Of a stretch of DNA of 64,000 nucleotides, positions 11,840-22,814 are shown piece by piece. The translations under genes were made by a program, and so were the position numbers. How positions within the stretch are numbered: the first letter of the stretch is position 1; each line of letters begins with the position of its first letter. The notes below the pieces were generated by a model that worked only from the letters and a program-made list of their open reading frames with translations, had not been told where the DNA came from and ran no database searches. Location of the stretch: NCBI GenBank assembly GCA_026225945.1, contig JAMJFZ010001816.1, forward strand, positions 6,635,501 through 6,699,500, read 5' to 3'. The DNA comes from Cricetomys ansorgei. Its lineage: Eukaryota > Chordata > Mammalia > Rodentia > Nesomyidae.

Positions 11840-13000
11840 GGTATCATTTTTTCCCTATTCTGGGGATTCCAACTGGAGTCTCTCACATGCTATGCAAGTG
11901 CTCCTCCAACCTTCCAAACCATTAATTTCTCATTCTTTCCTGATTTTAAGCATATGCATCTTTCTGAATGCATCTGGGGTTTGTTACAGTGAACTTCAAG
12001 ATGCAAAAATATAGTCAGCCCTAAATATAGTCTTTTTCCCTCTCTGAGACTATGTGTTGAATAATCTATTCATGCTGAACCTAATTCCAAAGGAAGATTG
12101 AGAGAGTTAGAAGAAAATTGGCACAACCAAAAAAACCAGACAAGAAGCAGAGTGTTTCTTTTCCTAGAGAAGAGACAGAGACTTGATTCTGTCAGTGACT
12201 TCACAGAAAGATAGAATGTGACTGAAATGCAGGCCACATGGTGTGCTGATCTCTGCAATCTGAATATTACATGGAGAGCTACATGGAACTTTTCTTAGAG
12301 TGATTTTGACTTTTGGTATTTCTTAGTGTTCACCCTGCTATCCATGGCAATTAACAAAGAGACCAAGCATAGAACCAGAGCAAGCTATGAGAAGCTATTA
12401 TAATACGAGGGGATTTTTTTTTTTTTATGTTCTGTAGAGGAACTACAGAAGAGAGGAACTAACAGAACAAATCTTTAATGGGAAGGATGGAGGAACGATA
12501 TGAGATTATCAGTACCGAGTTACATCATGTAAACTAGGGAGGAAATTCTTTCCAGAAGTGTCAACAACAACAAGTAGTAAATGAGAGATGCTGTGTGCTA
12601 AAGGAAGAATGGCTTCCATTTTCTCTAGTAATACAGAGGTCAGTCTACTGTGTCAGAAGTCCTGCAGTTGAGTGGTAAGACAAAGGCCACACTCCAGTGA
12701 GAATTCCTTTGGTGGAAACCTCTGTTAGTATGCCCTGGTCACCCTTCACCCTCCTTGGAACTGCTGCAATTCACATAGCTACCATAGAGCTGATACCTAT
12801 CACCTCTTCCCTGACCTCAGTTGTTGAACTCAAAGGCAAGCCTCTGAACAGCTAGATCCATTCCCCTCTGATACAGTGGTTTATCCATGTTGATCAGCAG
12901 CAGGGGATCCACTGGGTGGATCCAGTGGGCTCTTGTTCCAGGGGCTTTAATACAGGAGAACAGAGTCTAGGTCCCTCTGGATAACAAAAACTACTATGAA
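11840..13000. other. Unique-looking DNA, no gene seen
   Basis: No recognised repeat or gene. There is a T-run near 12414-12426, and a short imperfect palindrome CCACTGG/CCAGTGG at 12909-12928. Confidence 0.45.
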
Positions 13001-13004
13001 TTGT

Positions 13005-13200
13005 ATTTGTGCTCCCTACCAAATTCATATGTTAATGCATAGTCCCCAGTGTGGTCATGCTGTGTGGTAAGGTCTTTGTGAGGTGATTAGATCATGAGGC
13101 GGAGCACTTTCGAATGTGATTGATGTCTTATTGATGGCGGAGAAGACAAGGGTTGTCTCCTATCACTGTGTGAGGACATACAGAATATACTGAAGTTTAG
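13005..13200 (+). mobile_element. MLT1-like ancient MaLR LTR fragment
   Basis: The 5' part of an MLT1/MST-type LTR is readable in sense: CCAAATTCATATGTTAATGC, a CCCAGTGTGG block, GTGAGGTGATTAGATCATGAGG, GATTGATGTCTTATTGATGG and GTGTGAGGACATACAGA. It is truncated at the right end, just before the 1-kb solo LTR starting at 13484. Confidence 0.7.
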
Positions 13201-13477
13201 GGATTAGGAAATGGTCCACACCATTAAATCTGCCAATGTTATAGACTTGAATTTCCCAGCCAATGTAACTGGGAGAAGTTTCTTTTGTTGGTTGTATGCC
13301 CTTCCATTTACAGCATTTACAGCAGTATGATGTAGGAGTTCAGATGTACCAAGACAGAAGTTGTGTGTTCTAGACCTCAACAGCCTGCTTTCTTGCCATT
13401 TGAGGTAAAAACTATGTGTATCACAAAAAGTGAAGTCAATCCTAAGAGGTGTAGAGACTAGTTGGAGGCCAGGATTC

Positions 13478-14497
13478 ATTCTGTGTAGCCATAAATACCA
13501 GATGTAGACATTGATTCAGGACAAAGAGCTGTTTATTCTTTTCTCTAATTAAGTCACCTGTTGTTAGTCCTGGAGCCCTGGAGTTCAACCTCCATACAAT
13601 CTAATCTTAAAGATACAAGCCTGAACCAAGAAAGTTTCAGCCTAAGCCTCTGTATGATCTAAAATGTTTAGATCTCTGTATAACCTAATAAACCTCTGAG
13701 ACTTACTGCTGACCGAGCCACTCTGACTAGATCCTTCTGAACTCAGAGCAGTACTGAACTCAAACTCTTTTCTAAGATGCTGGTTCAAACTGACCTTCTG
13801 AGCCTGCTGACTGTTTCTGACTGAACTCTTCCGACTCTGGCAGACTCTGGTTGATTCTCTGACTGCCTTAGACTGAACTGCTCTGTTGAACTTCAAACTG
13901 ACTCACTCTTCCAATCTGATGCTGACTGATTCTGCCGAGCTGCCTCTGTGTCTCTGTGTCTCCCCCTGAGCTCTCATTGCTCCATACTGCCTCATTCAGA
14001 CTCTCTGCTCTCAGTAAGACCACTTCATTGTCTCTGTGTTTTGTCCCCTGTCTGCCTGCTTGCTTCAGACTGCTCACTTCATACTGCCTGCCGTAACTGC
14101 CCTGCTCTGAATGGAGAGCCCGCTTTTATATAACGAGTGTTGGGCGTGTCCTTACTCTGACTAACTCTGCCAACTCTTCCTTTGATTAGTCACTTTGCCT
14201 GTCCTTCACTGCCTCATTTCAGATGTCACTTCCTGGGTAACAGTGACTCTTTCTGAGTTCTGATTCTTGTGTCTGCTTTCAGGCTCTGTCCCTGGCTCTG
14301 TTTCTGTCTGAGGGATTAAAGGAGTGGACCACTATTGCCTTCTGAATAATAGGATTAAAGGTATGTTCCAACATTCTTAACATTCTTTCTACATTCCAAC
14401 CGGACCACCCGGGCCTGTGAATATGATTCCTTCATATAGACCCCTGGAATATAAAACCCTCTTAGTTTTCACACATGCCTATTCCTCTATAACTCTG
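13478..14497 (-). mobile_element. Solo LTR, family A (about 1.0 kb), with 6-bp TSD
   Basis: LTR body 13484-14491, starting TGTAGCC on the plus strand, with candidate 6-bp target duplications ATTCTG (13478-13483) and ACTCTG (14492-14497, one mismatch). Minus orientation is inferred from an AATAAA signal at 13532-13537 (minus) and a TATATAAAAG box at 14123-14132 (minus). The centre (about 13690-14130) is a degenerate CTGACTCT-type pyrimidine repeat. Near 14311-14362 two GGATTAAAGG motifs resemble the 3' part of an antisense B1. No internal retroviral sequence is attached. A second, 770-bp copy lies at 35847-36616. The 6-bp duplication would suit an ERVK-class element, but I do not know the family name. 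Confidence 0.75.
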
Positions 14498-14779
14498 GGG
14501 TACACTCAGTGGGTTTGGATGAATGTATGACATGTATCTGCTCAAGGCTGCTGCCTTTGATGCCTTCATCTTGCTTCATTGCTGTTCCTTTTCTAAGTCC
14601 AAGATGTGTCCTGCACTCTACATTCCTGGAACATTTTTGTCTTAAAACACCAATAGGCCAGAAGATTATCATTTCTGGTCATTGTCAAAACACCAGACTG
14701 CCTGACGCAGATTCATTGGAAGTATTGATTTCTCTTGCATAATCAAGTCACTCTGAGACTCTATAAAATTTTTTATCAT

Positions 14780-14975
14780 GGGGCTGGAGAAGATGGATCA
14801 GTGGTTAAGAGCACTGGCTGTTCTTCTAGAGGACCTTAGTTCAATTCCCAGTACCCACATGGCAGCTCACAACTGTCTATAACTCCTGTTTCAGGGGATT
14901 TGACACCCTCGCACAGATATATATGCTGGCAAAACACCAATGGACATGAAATAAAAAATAAAATACATAAAATAC
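14780..14975 (+). repeat. B3 SINE
   Basis: Sense B3: GGGGCTGGAGAAGATGG head, A-box-like TGGTTAAGAGCACTGGCTG, B-box-like GTTCAATTCCC, CCCACATGGCAGCTCACAAC, then a CAAAACACCAATGG block and an AATAAA-rich tail. Confidence 0.9.
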
Positions 14976-14989
14976 TTAAACGAGTTTTC

Positions 14990-16230
14990 ATCATATCATA
15001 CAGATTTCAAAGTGGTTCACAAATTCGCTAAGTCTTTGTCTATCTGATTATCGAATTCCACCCCCTAAAGCAAACAGATAGGAAAGGATCTTTTTACAAA
15101 GTTAATTTCACACAATAAAAATTAAAGTACTATATTTACTACTCTAGAGTCAGAATATTCTGGATGAAGAGAAATCTTGATAGAGACACTCTAAGATAAT
15201 GTATGTGTGTTCTGAAAACAGAAAGCCAATTTTACCCTTAATCTCATGATGCCCTGAACCTCAGATGCTGCTTGTCAAATGAAGGGGCCCTTGTGCTGCT
15301 GTGTAGGTTAATACTGTACACTCTGCTAAGACACTCATTTTTATGGATGTGCTGGGGAGGCTCTGGCCCCAGGCAAGTTACATTCCTCTGGGCCTGACAC
15401 AAGTAGGGCTTTATGGAAAGTACTCTTTAAGAGGTAGTGGCCCCAGAGTAAAAGCTTACGAAACCAGCCTGCCACATTTTGGGCAGCTTAGCCCTCAGCA
15501 GGCGACAGCATCTCAAAAGACTGAGTTCTAAACTAGAGAGACAGAAAGATGTATTTCATGTTTTCCAACAATCTCATCATTTAGTTGCAGAAGGAATTGC
15601 AATAGCCAGTCTTGAGGAAGCACAGAAAGCTAGCAAATGCCTTCACTAAAATTCAAAATAATGAATGGTTGAGTAGTTGACACTACTATTTTCATCCAAC
15701 TAAGTAATTGCTACAAGCATAATACATTGCATTTTAGGGTGAAAGATAGACATAGGGTGAAAAGTAGGTATATCAAATTGTAGAACAAAACGTGTAAACA
15801 CATATATCTTCACAGTTCATTTATTTCAATGCTCGACAACAGAACATCTCAAGGAAACTAGTGTCAAAAGACTAGTGAATTAGAATGTACAGGATTTGGC
15901 ATTCACGGGAATCAACACGACACCTTCAGGTGAACAAATAAGGCTGTGCTTTATGATATCTCTACTTAATTAGGGAGGACTGAAACAAATAATTTGGATC
16001 CAAAATGAAAAACTTTGCAAGCCAGAGGAAGTACTACAAAGTGTCGCAGGCTAGCACATGCTTGTGAGACTTGGATAAAGACCAGACAAGAATCTCTAAG
16101 GGTGATTATGGGAAGGTTATAGGCCTATTAGATGGGAACACACTTTCAGATTGTGGGGAACAAGTACCAGATACTTGTATTATGTGTGCTAGAGTGACCG
16201 ATTATGAGACAGGAAAAGGAAGCACAGATA
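14990..16230. other. Unique-looking DNA, no gene seen
   Basis: No recognisable repeat or gene. A short GC-richer block at 15230-15540 holds a 62-codon frame without family features. Confidence 0.45.
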
Positions 16231-16237
16231 GGGAAAT

Positions 16238-16360
16238 CGTTTCGGAGCCAGGCATGGCAGAACACGTCTGTATTCCCAGCGTTTGTGACATGGGGACAGG
16301 AAGATAGAGAATGTGAGGTTGGCATAGGCCACAGAAGACGTCATCTAAACAAAACAGAAC
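16238..16360 (+). repeat. B1-like SINE, highly diverged
   Basis: Sense B1 landmarks AGCCAGGCATGGCAGAACACG, GTATTCCCAGCGTTTGTG and a GAGGTTGGCATAGGCCACAG remnant, with an A-rich tail. Confidence 0.6.
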
Positions 16361-16489
16361 CTCCAAATGAATAGTCAAACAAGAATCAGTTCATAGGGGG
16401 AAAATGAGCTGTCTCTAGTTTTTCTTTAAATTGGTTTCAAGTTAAAAAAAATAAATAAAAGAATTATGATTACCCTTCGTAACCTTAAA

Positions 16490-17116
16490 TATATTTTAAG
16501 TTTCATGTTATGAAGAATTCCATACATATAAAAAAATAGAGTATTGTAATGAACCCCAGTCCACCCATAACAGCCTACCGGTAAGTAATGCTGCCCATAT
16601 TTTTAGGCTCCTGGATTCCCTGCTTTTATTCATTACTTGCCACCTAATTTTATGTACCATTTATTTCTTTGCTTGCTTGCTTGTTTCTAGTAATAACACT
16701 TAACACAAAGCCCTACTCTCTAAGTAAGTAATACCTTATTATCAAGCTACAAGCACTAGGATGTGCAGCAGATTTCTGGAAGTGACTCTTTGTGTATAGT
16801 TGCAGCTGTAGACTCATGGACAGCAATTCTTCACACCTCTCTTTCCCCACAGCCACGGGTAACCACGCTTCGGTTGTCTCTTTCCATATTTCCAACTGTT
16901 TCACGTGCCTCACGTAAGATTAGTCTTATTGTATGGGGATTTCCTTATTTTTCAAGGATGAATCCCTCGCATGTGTATATGTTTTTCCTGTCATTTCATT
17001 CACTGAGGACATGCCCCCTCCTCAGATCTTGGTTATTGTGAATTATCCTGCAATGAACATAGAAGGAAACATACCATCTCATGAAGCCTAAGTTAATTTA
17101 TTTTCATTTGGTAGAT
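16490..17116 (-). mobile_element. Decayed ancient L1 (L1M-type), right-hand part
   Basis: Antisense L1 text is visible, e.g. the stretch near 17010-17060 equivalent to 'cttggttattgtgaat..tgcaatgaacat', preceded by a TTCATTCACTGAGGACAT block. The solo LTR at 17117-17436 interrupts what appears to be the same old L1 block. No open reading frame survives. Confidence 0.55.
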
Positions 17117-17442
17117 CGGAGTTGAACGTTGCTGTGGTTGCCCAGCAAGAGAGACAAGGAGGCGTATTCATATCTGCAAACTCTGCCAAACTCAGCAGAG
17201 GGAACCAGTGTCCTGGCCAGCACCATACTCGATCGACAGTGGAACCCAGATCATCTGAGCTCAGGTGTTTTTATTCATTCAGAACTCCTCAGGTGCAGAT
17301 TATAAGCAATCAAACATCCCCCACAGAAATCCAACACCTGCAGATAATACAAAAGGCCAAGGCCTGTGCATCCCTTTTTCCAACAGTGCACAAAAATGAT
17401 TATTTTAAACACAATTAAAAATAAACATCCACAACAGTGGAT
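17111..17442 (-). mobile_element. Solo LTR, family C copy 1, with 6-bp TSD
   Basis: LTR body 17117-17436 (320 bp). The body ends ACAACA on the plus strand, and its first base appears mutated (CG for TG). Target duplications are GTAGAT (17111-17116) and GTGGAT (17437-17442), one mismatch. The AATAAA signal on the minus strand (17270-17275) gives the orientation. It shares long blocks with copies at 31632, 44207 and 46412, such as CTCAGCAGAGGGAACCA, GAGCTCAGGTGTTTTTATT and GAAATCCAACACCTGCAGAT. No internal region is present. Confidence 0.85.
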
Positions 17443-18443
17443 AGCATAGAAATGCGATTCTTGACTGGTTCTACAGGTGATCTCCATTCTGTTTCCCATC
17501 GTAGCTGTACTATTTTGTGGTCACATCCACAGTACACTGGAATTCCAGTTTTCACATCCCTGTCATCTTGTTGTCTTTGGTCTTCTTAGTCACAACTGCG
17601 CTAGTAGGAGCAAGACAGCATCTCACTGTCGTCACGGTGGTGATCAGTTAGGTCAAACACCTTTTTGTACACCCGTGGGTCATTTAATATCTCCTTTGGA
17701 AAACTGTACGTCTCATTCTCTACCTAATTTAAGAAAACTTAGTAGTTTCCTAGCTACTAAGTTTGAGAAGTTCCTCATATATTTTTGGTACACATGGCAG
17801 GTATCAGATTCGTAAATATGTCTTCTTGTTTTATAGGCTGCCTTTCTATTTCCTGGTTGTTTCCTCTTCTTCACAGAAACTTTTAACTTGATATAGTTAT
17901 CTCTCTTGTCCATTGTTGCTTTTCTTGTCTTTGCCTTTTGGTGTCGTATCCAACAAATTGTTGCTAACTCAGTCACCTGCAGCTAAGAAGACAGTTCCCA
18001 ATGCGTCCTTCTAAAGGTTTTATAATAACTTTAATTTCGTGTTTGAGTCTTTAATCCAATTTGAATTGACCCGTGTGTGGTGTAAGAATCCAGTTTCATT
18101 CTTTTGCATTATAATATTGCTTCCCCAGTATCCTCTGCTGGGGAGACTTTTTCCTATTAAGCATTCATGTTTCACTTGTTGAAAATCAGTGCAGTTTATA
18201 AATACAAGTCGATTTCTGAGCCCTAGAGTCTAGTCCTTTGGTCCACATATCTGTATGCGGTGTCATTTTTTTTTTTTTTTAAATTTACTCTTGGTCATGT
18301 AGAAACTCAGTTTTATATTTTTGTATGTTGATTTTGTATATTTATTTATGTATTGATTTTTAATCTTTCAAAGTAATGAATTAATTACTAATTCAAACTT
18401 AAAAAAAGTGTCTGGATTTCTACATGCACAATCATGTCATCAT

Positions 18444-18488
<45 letters not shown>

Positions 18489-18603
18489 TTCTTTATTTTC
18501 AATTTTTTTCTTTTAATTTATTTTTCTTATTTCATGGCTCAGGTCAGGACTTTCTTGCTTTAAAGTGGGAAGAATGATGCATACTATTGCCTTATAGTAG
18601 TTT
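17437..18603 (-). mobile_element. Decayed ancient L1 (L1M-type), left-hand part
   Basis: Antisense ORF2-like text is recognisable: a 'cattgttgcttttcttgtctttgccttttggtgtcgt' block near 17910-17950, 'gtctttaatccaatttgaattgac' near 18050, 'gtgtaagaatccagtttcattcttttgcat' near 18080-18110 and a 'ccagtatcctctgctggggagactttttcc' block. It is interrupted by poly(T) at 18267 and (AT)n at 18447-18486. Confidence 0.7.
18447..18486. repeat. (AT)n microsatellite
   Basis: Forty bases of uninterrupted AT dinucleotides inside decayed L1 sequence. Confidence 0.98.
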
Positions 18604-18995
18604 TTCTGTTTTAATTTTCTTGTAACAAATTGCCACAAATTTAGTGGTTTAAGAACACTTGATTCTGTTGCTGTGCTGTGGGTTAAAAATCTGACTTGAG
18701 TCTCCTTGGTCTAAAATCACAAGATTGACAGGCATGTAGTCCTTGTTGGAGGCTCTAAGAAGAGATGAGTTTCTTATCTTACCAGCTTCCAGAGGCCAGT
18801 CATATTCATTGGATCATAGAGCCTTTCTCTGTCTTCAAAATCAGCACAGGTTAAATGGTCTTCTCTCTTTTGACTTATCTACTTGTATTTTTAAGTACCA
18901 AATAATTGTTTTGGGCTCTTCCAGGTAACTCAGGATAATTTGTTATCTCAAGGTCTCTACTTTTAATTGTCTTCATGAAGTCCCCTTAGCCTCAT
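18604..18995 (-). mobile_element. MLT1-type ancient MaLR LTR
   Basis: Antisense MLT1-like order: TTGTAACAAATTGCCACAAATTTAGTGGTTTAAGAAC, GAGTCTCCTTGGTCTAAAATCA, TTGGAGGCTCTAAG, CCAGCTTCCAGAGGCC and later ACTCAGGATAATTTGTTATCTCAAGGTC. An opposite-strand relative lies at about 56280-56725. Confidence 0.75.
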
Positions 18996-18999
18996 GGAG

Positions 19000-19425
19000 T
19001 AATCTGAATGAGAATGGCCCCCATAAGCTCATATATCTGAATGATTGGTCCCACTTGGGAGAACTGTTTAGGAATGATTGGGAGGTGTGGCTTTGTTGGA
19101 TTAGGTGTGTTACTGGGGGGCCAGTTTGGGGGTTTCAAAACAAAAGCTGAGGCCATGCCCATTGTGTCTCTTTCTCTTTATCTGCCTCATAGTTGTAGAT
19201 AAAGAGGTAATCTCTCAACTGCTCCCACACCACACCTGCCTGTCTACTGGCACGCTCCCCATCATGATGCTCATAAATTCTGGTGCTCTGAAACAGCAAG
19301 CCCAAATTAAACATTTTTTTCCCCCATAAGTTTCCTCAGTCTTGGTGTTCAGGGTGTAGTAGTTAATTCTGTATTGCTGTGACAAGACACCATGACTCAT
19401 AGCAATAGAGAAGTAACTGTTACAT
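19000..19425 (+). mobile_element. MaLR LTR (MT/ORR1-like)
   Basis: Sense rodent MaLR features: GAATGAGAATGGCCCCCATAAGCTCATATATCTGAATG, GGAGGTGTGGCTTTGTTGGA, GTGTTACTGGGGGGCC, a GCCTGTCTACTGGCACGC...CATCATGATG block, and AGCAAGCCCAAATTAAA before the poly(A)-like run. The right end is unusual: an antisense-looking copy of the LTR terminus sits at about 19358-19398. Confidence 0.75.
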
Positions 19426-19429
19426 CCTG

Positions 19430-20450
19430 TAAGGTAGCAGAATAATAGTACTAGGGGTTAGGTTATGAATATCTTTGGGAAGCCTCTGACTCTATTTACC
19501 ATATAGTGTTTGTGTGAATAGCAATCTTTTTCTGGTTCATACGAATTCAGTTATAACAATGTAATATTGTTGGGACATTGAACAATAAATTCTGTCAGAG
19601 TGACCTATATATGTGTTTCCTTTGAGCATAGATTTGCTGTTATGTGGAAATTCTAAGTCCATTACCCTAGAACTCTGCCTTAAGGCTTCTTAAGTAGCTC
19701 TCTGACAGAGCCAAGAAAATAATACTTTGAGAAGGAAAGATCTCTCCATAGGCTTCGGGTTTTGTCAAACAATGTACATTTGTGGCATACATTTAATAGA
19801 ATGTAAGTAAGAAAACTGTGGTATTTATTGGCACAAAAGTTATAATTTTGACAATTTCTGTTTTGTTCCTAAAAATCAAGTTCAAAAAAAATCTGACATT
19901 TACCTTTGCCATCAAAATTCTATGGACGTTGATAAGCAGAAGTATCATTTAAGCTTCCAGCCCTTAATTCCCAGAAACCACTTATGAGGACATTTATAAA
20001 ACACATAAAATTCTCAAAAGTATATATGCTGTTCAGTAAACTTATTTTTATTTGCCCATAAGGAATCATTAGTGACCGGCCGTGGGACACTCTCCCATGG
20101 GGCTTCGTGGCTGTTCTTTCATGCTTTATTACATATTTATGAAGGAATTCACATATTTTAGCTTCATCCTTTAATCTTAGTAAAACCGGAACACATTGAT
20201 CAGAAATATAATTTATAGTCAGTGGAATATTTGTTTCACAAAAATTAATCAAGTGGGAGTTTATAAATTGATTTATTCCATGGCTTTCCAATATTGTTAT
20301 GATCCATGTTATAATCTTTATGAATTTTGAGGAGATTATTCAAATTAGAAGGAGAATAAAGAGTCATGTGCAAGTAGTTCTTTGATTAGAGTGGTGATTA
20401 ATATTTGGATCAATGATAAATAGTATATATGGACTAATGTGCCTGAAATA
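19430..20450. other. Unique-looking DNA, no gene seen
   Basis: There is a 123-codon minus-strand frame at 19920-20291. It has AT-rich codon content, no recognisable domain and no splice or promoter context, so I treat it as chance. Confidence 0.45.
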
Positions 20451-20629
20451 TTGTGTGTGTGTGTGTGTGTCTATGTGTGTGCATGTCTATGTGTGTGTAT
20501 GTGTGTGTGTGTATGTGTGTGCATGTCTATGTGTGTGTATGTGTGTGTGTGTATGTGTGTGCGTCTATGTGTGTGTGTGTCTATGTGTGTGTGTGCGTGT
20601 TTGTGTGTGTGTGTGCGCGTGTGTGTTAG
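20451..20629. repeat. Compound (TG)n / TCTATG repeat with a 40-bp duplicated unit
   Basis: TG tract punctuated by CTATG and CATG. The 40 bases at 20481-20520 are repeated exactly at 20521-20560. Open frames on both strands here are artefacts of the dinucleotide. Confidence 0.95.
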
Positions 20630-20751
20630 AATACCCTGAGTTTTAGAATCTAAAGTGGTGTAATATGTTCGTATGCACTCACCCATGTTCTGTTCTCTGA
20701 GGGTTAGAGGATACATGCATCTTTTAAAATTCTCACAATTCATGGTGATGG

Positions 20752-21000
20752 GGAAATGGCTCAGTAGTTAAGAGCACATGTTCTTGCAGAAAATTGAGGT
20801 TTAATTCCCAGGATTCATATGGTGTCTCACAACTATCTATATGTACAGCTCCAGGTGATCTGACATCCTCTTCTGACCTCCAGATCTCCAGTTCCAGGGG
20901 ATCCGACTCCCTCTTCTCACCTCCAAGAGCACTTGCTGTGTGCATATGGTGTGTGCATATACAGAAATATATGCAAGCAAAATACCCATACACAATAAAA
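20752..21000 (+). repeat. B3 SINE with internal tandem duplication
   Basis: Sense B3 with head GGGGAAATGGCTCAGTAGTTAAGAGCAC and tail ending CACAATAAAATAA. The block around GATCTGACATCCTCTTCTGACCTCC occurs twice (about 20849-20885 and 20886-20928), so this copy is about 40 bp longer than a normal B3. Confidence 0.85.
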
Positions 21001-21384
21001 TAACTGATTCTAAAAGAAAAATAAATGGTTCTAAAATTTCTTTTAAAATCTTCATATTTCCTATAGATAGCCAAGAGTAAGACCCATTGTTTTGGTACAA
21101 GTAAGCAGAAATTTTTACAATTTTCAGGCTGGAAATTGGCATCAGTAGTTAAAAAAATGTTCTCAGTTTCTTTCGATGGATGTCCAGTCAGAACCTAGAG
21201 CTTTTGCTTTGTATCAAAAGCAGACGCTAAGGTTGTCTGAGCATTGAGTCAACTTCAGATGACTGCTGTGGACAAAGAATGTCATATGTCTGTGAAGGTG
21301 CACACTCAAGGAAGTGGCTAAGCTACTGCAATCTTCTTCACCCTATTGGATCTGAGCATGTTGAGTGGAATTCTGAGTAGGATG

Positions 21385-21723
21385 TTTTCATGGATTGAAT
21401 GTGAAACTGTCACCCATAGGCTCAAATGTTAGGACAATCTCCAGTTGCTGGTGCTGTTTTGGGAGCTTCGAGGGCTTGCTGAAGTAAGTCGATCATTGAG
21501 AGTAGGCTTCATGGGTTAGAGCCAGCCTTTTTGACCTGAGCCACTACTTCTTGATCTTCTGAGATCTTCCAAGTAGGCTGTGTCCTGTTCCCACTGCCAG
21601 GGACCATGTGCCACCATGCCATAATTGCCATGATGAACTCTATGCCTCAAACCGTGAGCCAGATACTGCCTTCCATGCTTCATGTGAGGCATTTGGTCAC
21701 AGGTCATAAAAGCAACTAATACA
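21385..21723 (+). mobile_element. MaLR LTR (MT/ORR1-like)
   Basis: Sense LTR with CATGGATTGAATGTG...CACCCATAGGCTCAAATGTT, a GTTGCTGGTGCTGTTTTGGGA block, CCTGTTCCCACTGCC, GCCACCATGCCATAATTGCCATGATG and a terminus resembling AAAAGCAACTAATACA. Confidence 0.75.
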
Positions 21724-21724
21724 G

Positions 21725-22620
21725 ACGTGCATCTTTAAGACTTTTGCTAGCTGCCTGTGAATGAAACACAAGCCCATGGTAGCTCAGCAGAGTGACTCAG
21801 GCCAGTCCACTAGGAACTCTTTAGATCCTTTAGTGGCTCTGAGGCCCTGCTATTCTGCATCTTCCAAAACATCTGATCCTTCTTGGCAAATCATCCCATC
21901 CCATCATCCGTTACAAATTTCATTTCAACTACAGTATGAATGCCTCCAACTCTGATTATGGTAATAATTAACACTCAATACGTTTCTAATGAATGAAATG
22001 GAGTTGGTCTGAACTAGATTTTACAGTAGCAATTTTGACTAGTTCCAAGGAGAGTTTTTCAAAAGAACTAAACTCTCAAGCAATTGAATGTTAATTTTAA
22101 ATAAAAATGTGGACGAAATGTCTCATGAGTGTCTGTTTGGATATTTTTCTCATAGCCTCCTAAAAATAAAATTTGGAACTTCTTTTATGCAAATGGTCTT
22201 TCAGTGCAGATAAGCAGAGATCTGGCCAGGATTGTTTCAACGGTAACATTATATTTCATGCTCTCATATTTATGCTTTCTTCTGAGAACATCTAGTCGAA
22301 GTTGTGACATTTGCACAGTTTTCTATCAACCAGATAAATACATATTGGAATAAGAATTATGTAACCCTAAATAGTTTGAATTCCCAAAGGGTCAGCAAAT
22401 GACGACATATCATATTTAAGATTCTGAGGAAATCTTCGAAATAGTCTATGTACTTACAACTGCAACTTAAGAATCCTAGTCTGTGCTTTAAAGTTTTCCT
22501 TGTCAACAAAGTTTTTACAAGAGTTTTAATAAGTAGAAACCATCCATGATAATGTTTGCTTGTCTCTAGTTTGTAAAAGGAAAACCTAATTTAAAATTTC
22601 ATTCATATTTTTTAGAATCG
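21725..22620. other. Unique-looking DNA, no gene seen
   Basis: AT-rich sequence with no recognisable element. Confidence 0.45.
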
Positions 22621-22624
22621 TATC

Positions 22625-22812
22625 TTTAAGTTATGTGTATGTGTCTATGTGAACATTGAGTCCGGGTGCTTGTGGAGTTTAACGAGGGTACTAAATCCCC
22701 TGAAGGGTTAGTATAGGTAGTTCTGAGCCCTCCATCACAGGTAATGGGAACCTAACTTGGGTACTCTGCAAGATTAATTATGTCCTTAACCATTGAACCA
22801 TCTCTCCAGCTC
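22625..22812 (-). repeat. B3-like SINE, diverged
   Basis: The antisense tail part (GTGTATGTGTCTATGTGAACATTGAG) is decayed, but the tRNA-like end is readable: GGGAACCTAACTTGGGTACTCTGCAAGA and CCATTGAACCATCTCTCCAGCTC. Confidence 0.75.
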
Positions 22813-22814
22813 TT

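Noticed and set aside
12909..12928. Inverted repeat CCACTGG/CCAGTGG as a regulatory site
   Set aside because: A 7-bp arm with a 6-bp spacer is common by chance.
19920..20291. 123-codon minus-strand open frame as a gene
   Set aside because: No recognisable domain, AT-rich codons, no promoter or splice context. This length is expected by chance in 64 kb.
20451..20629. CRISPR-like array
   Set aside because: The units are microsatellite blocks with no spacers, and the DNA is clearly mammalian.
20413..20743. Cys/Val-rich and Thr/His-rich frames
   Set aside because: Translations of the TG microsatellite.
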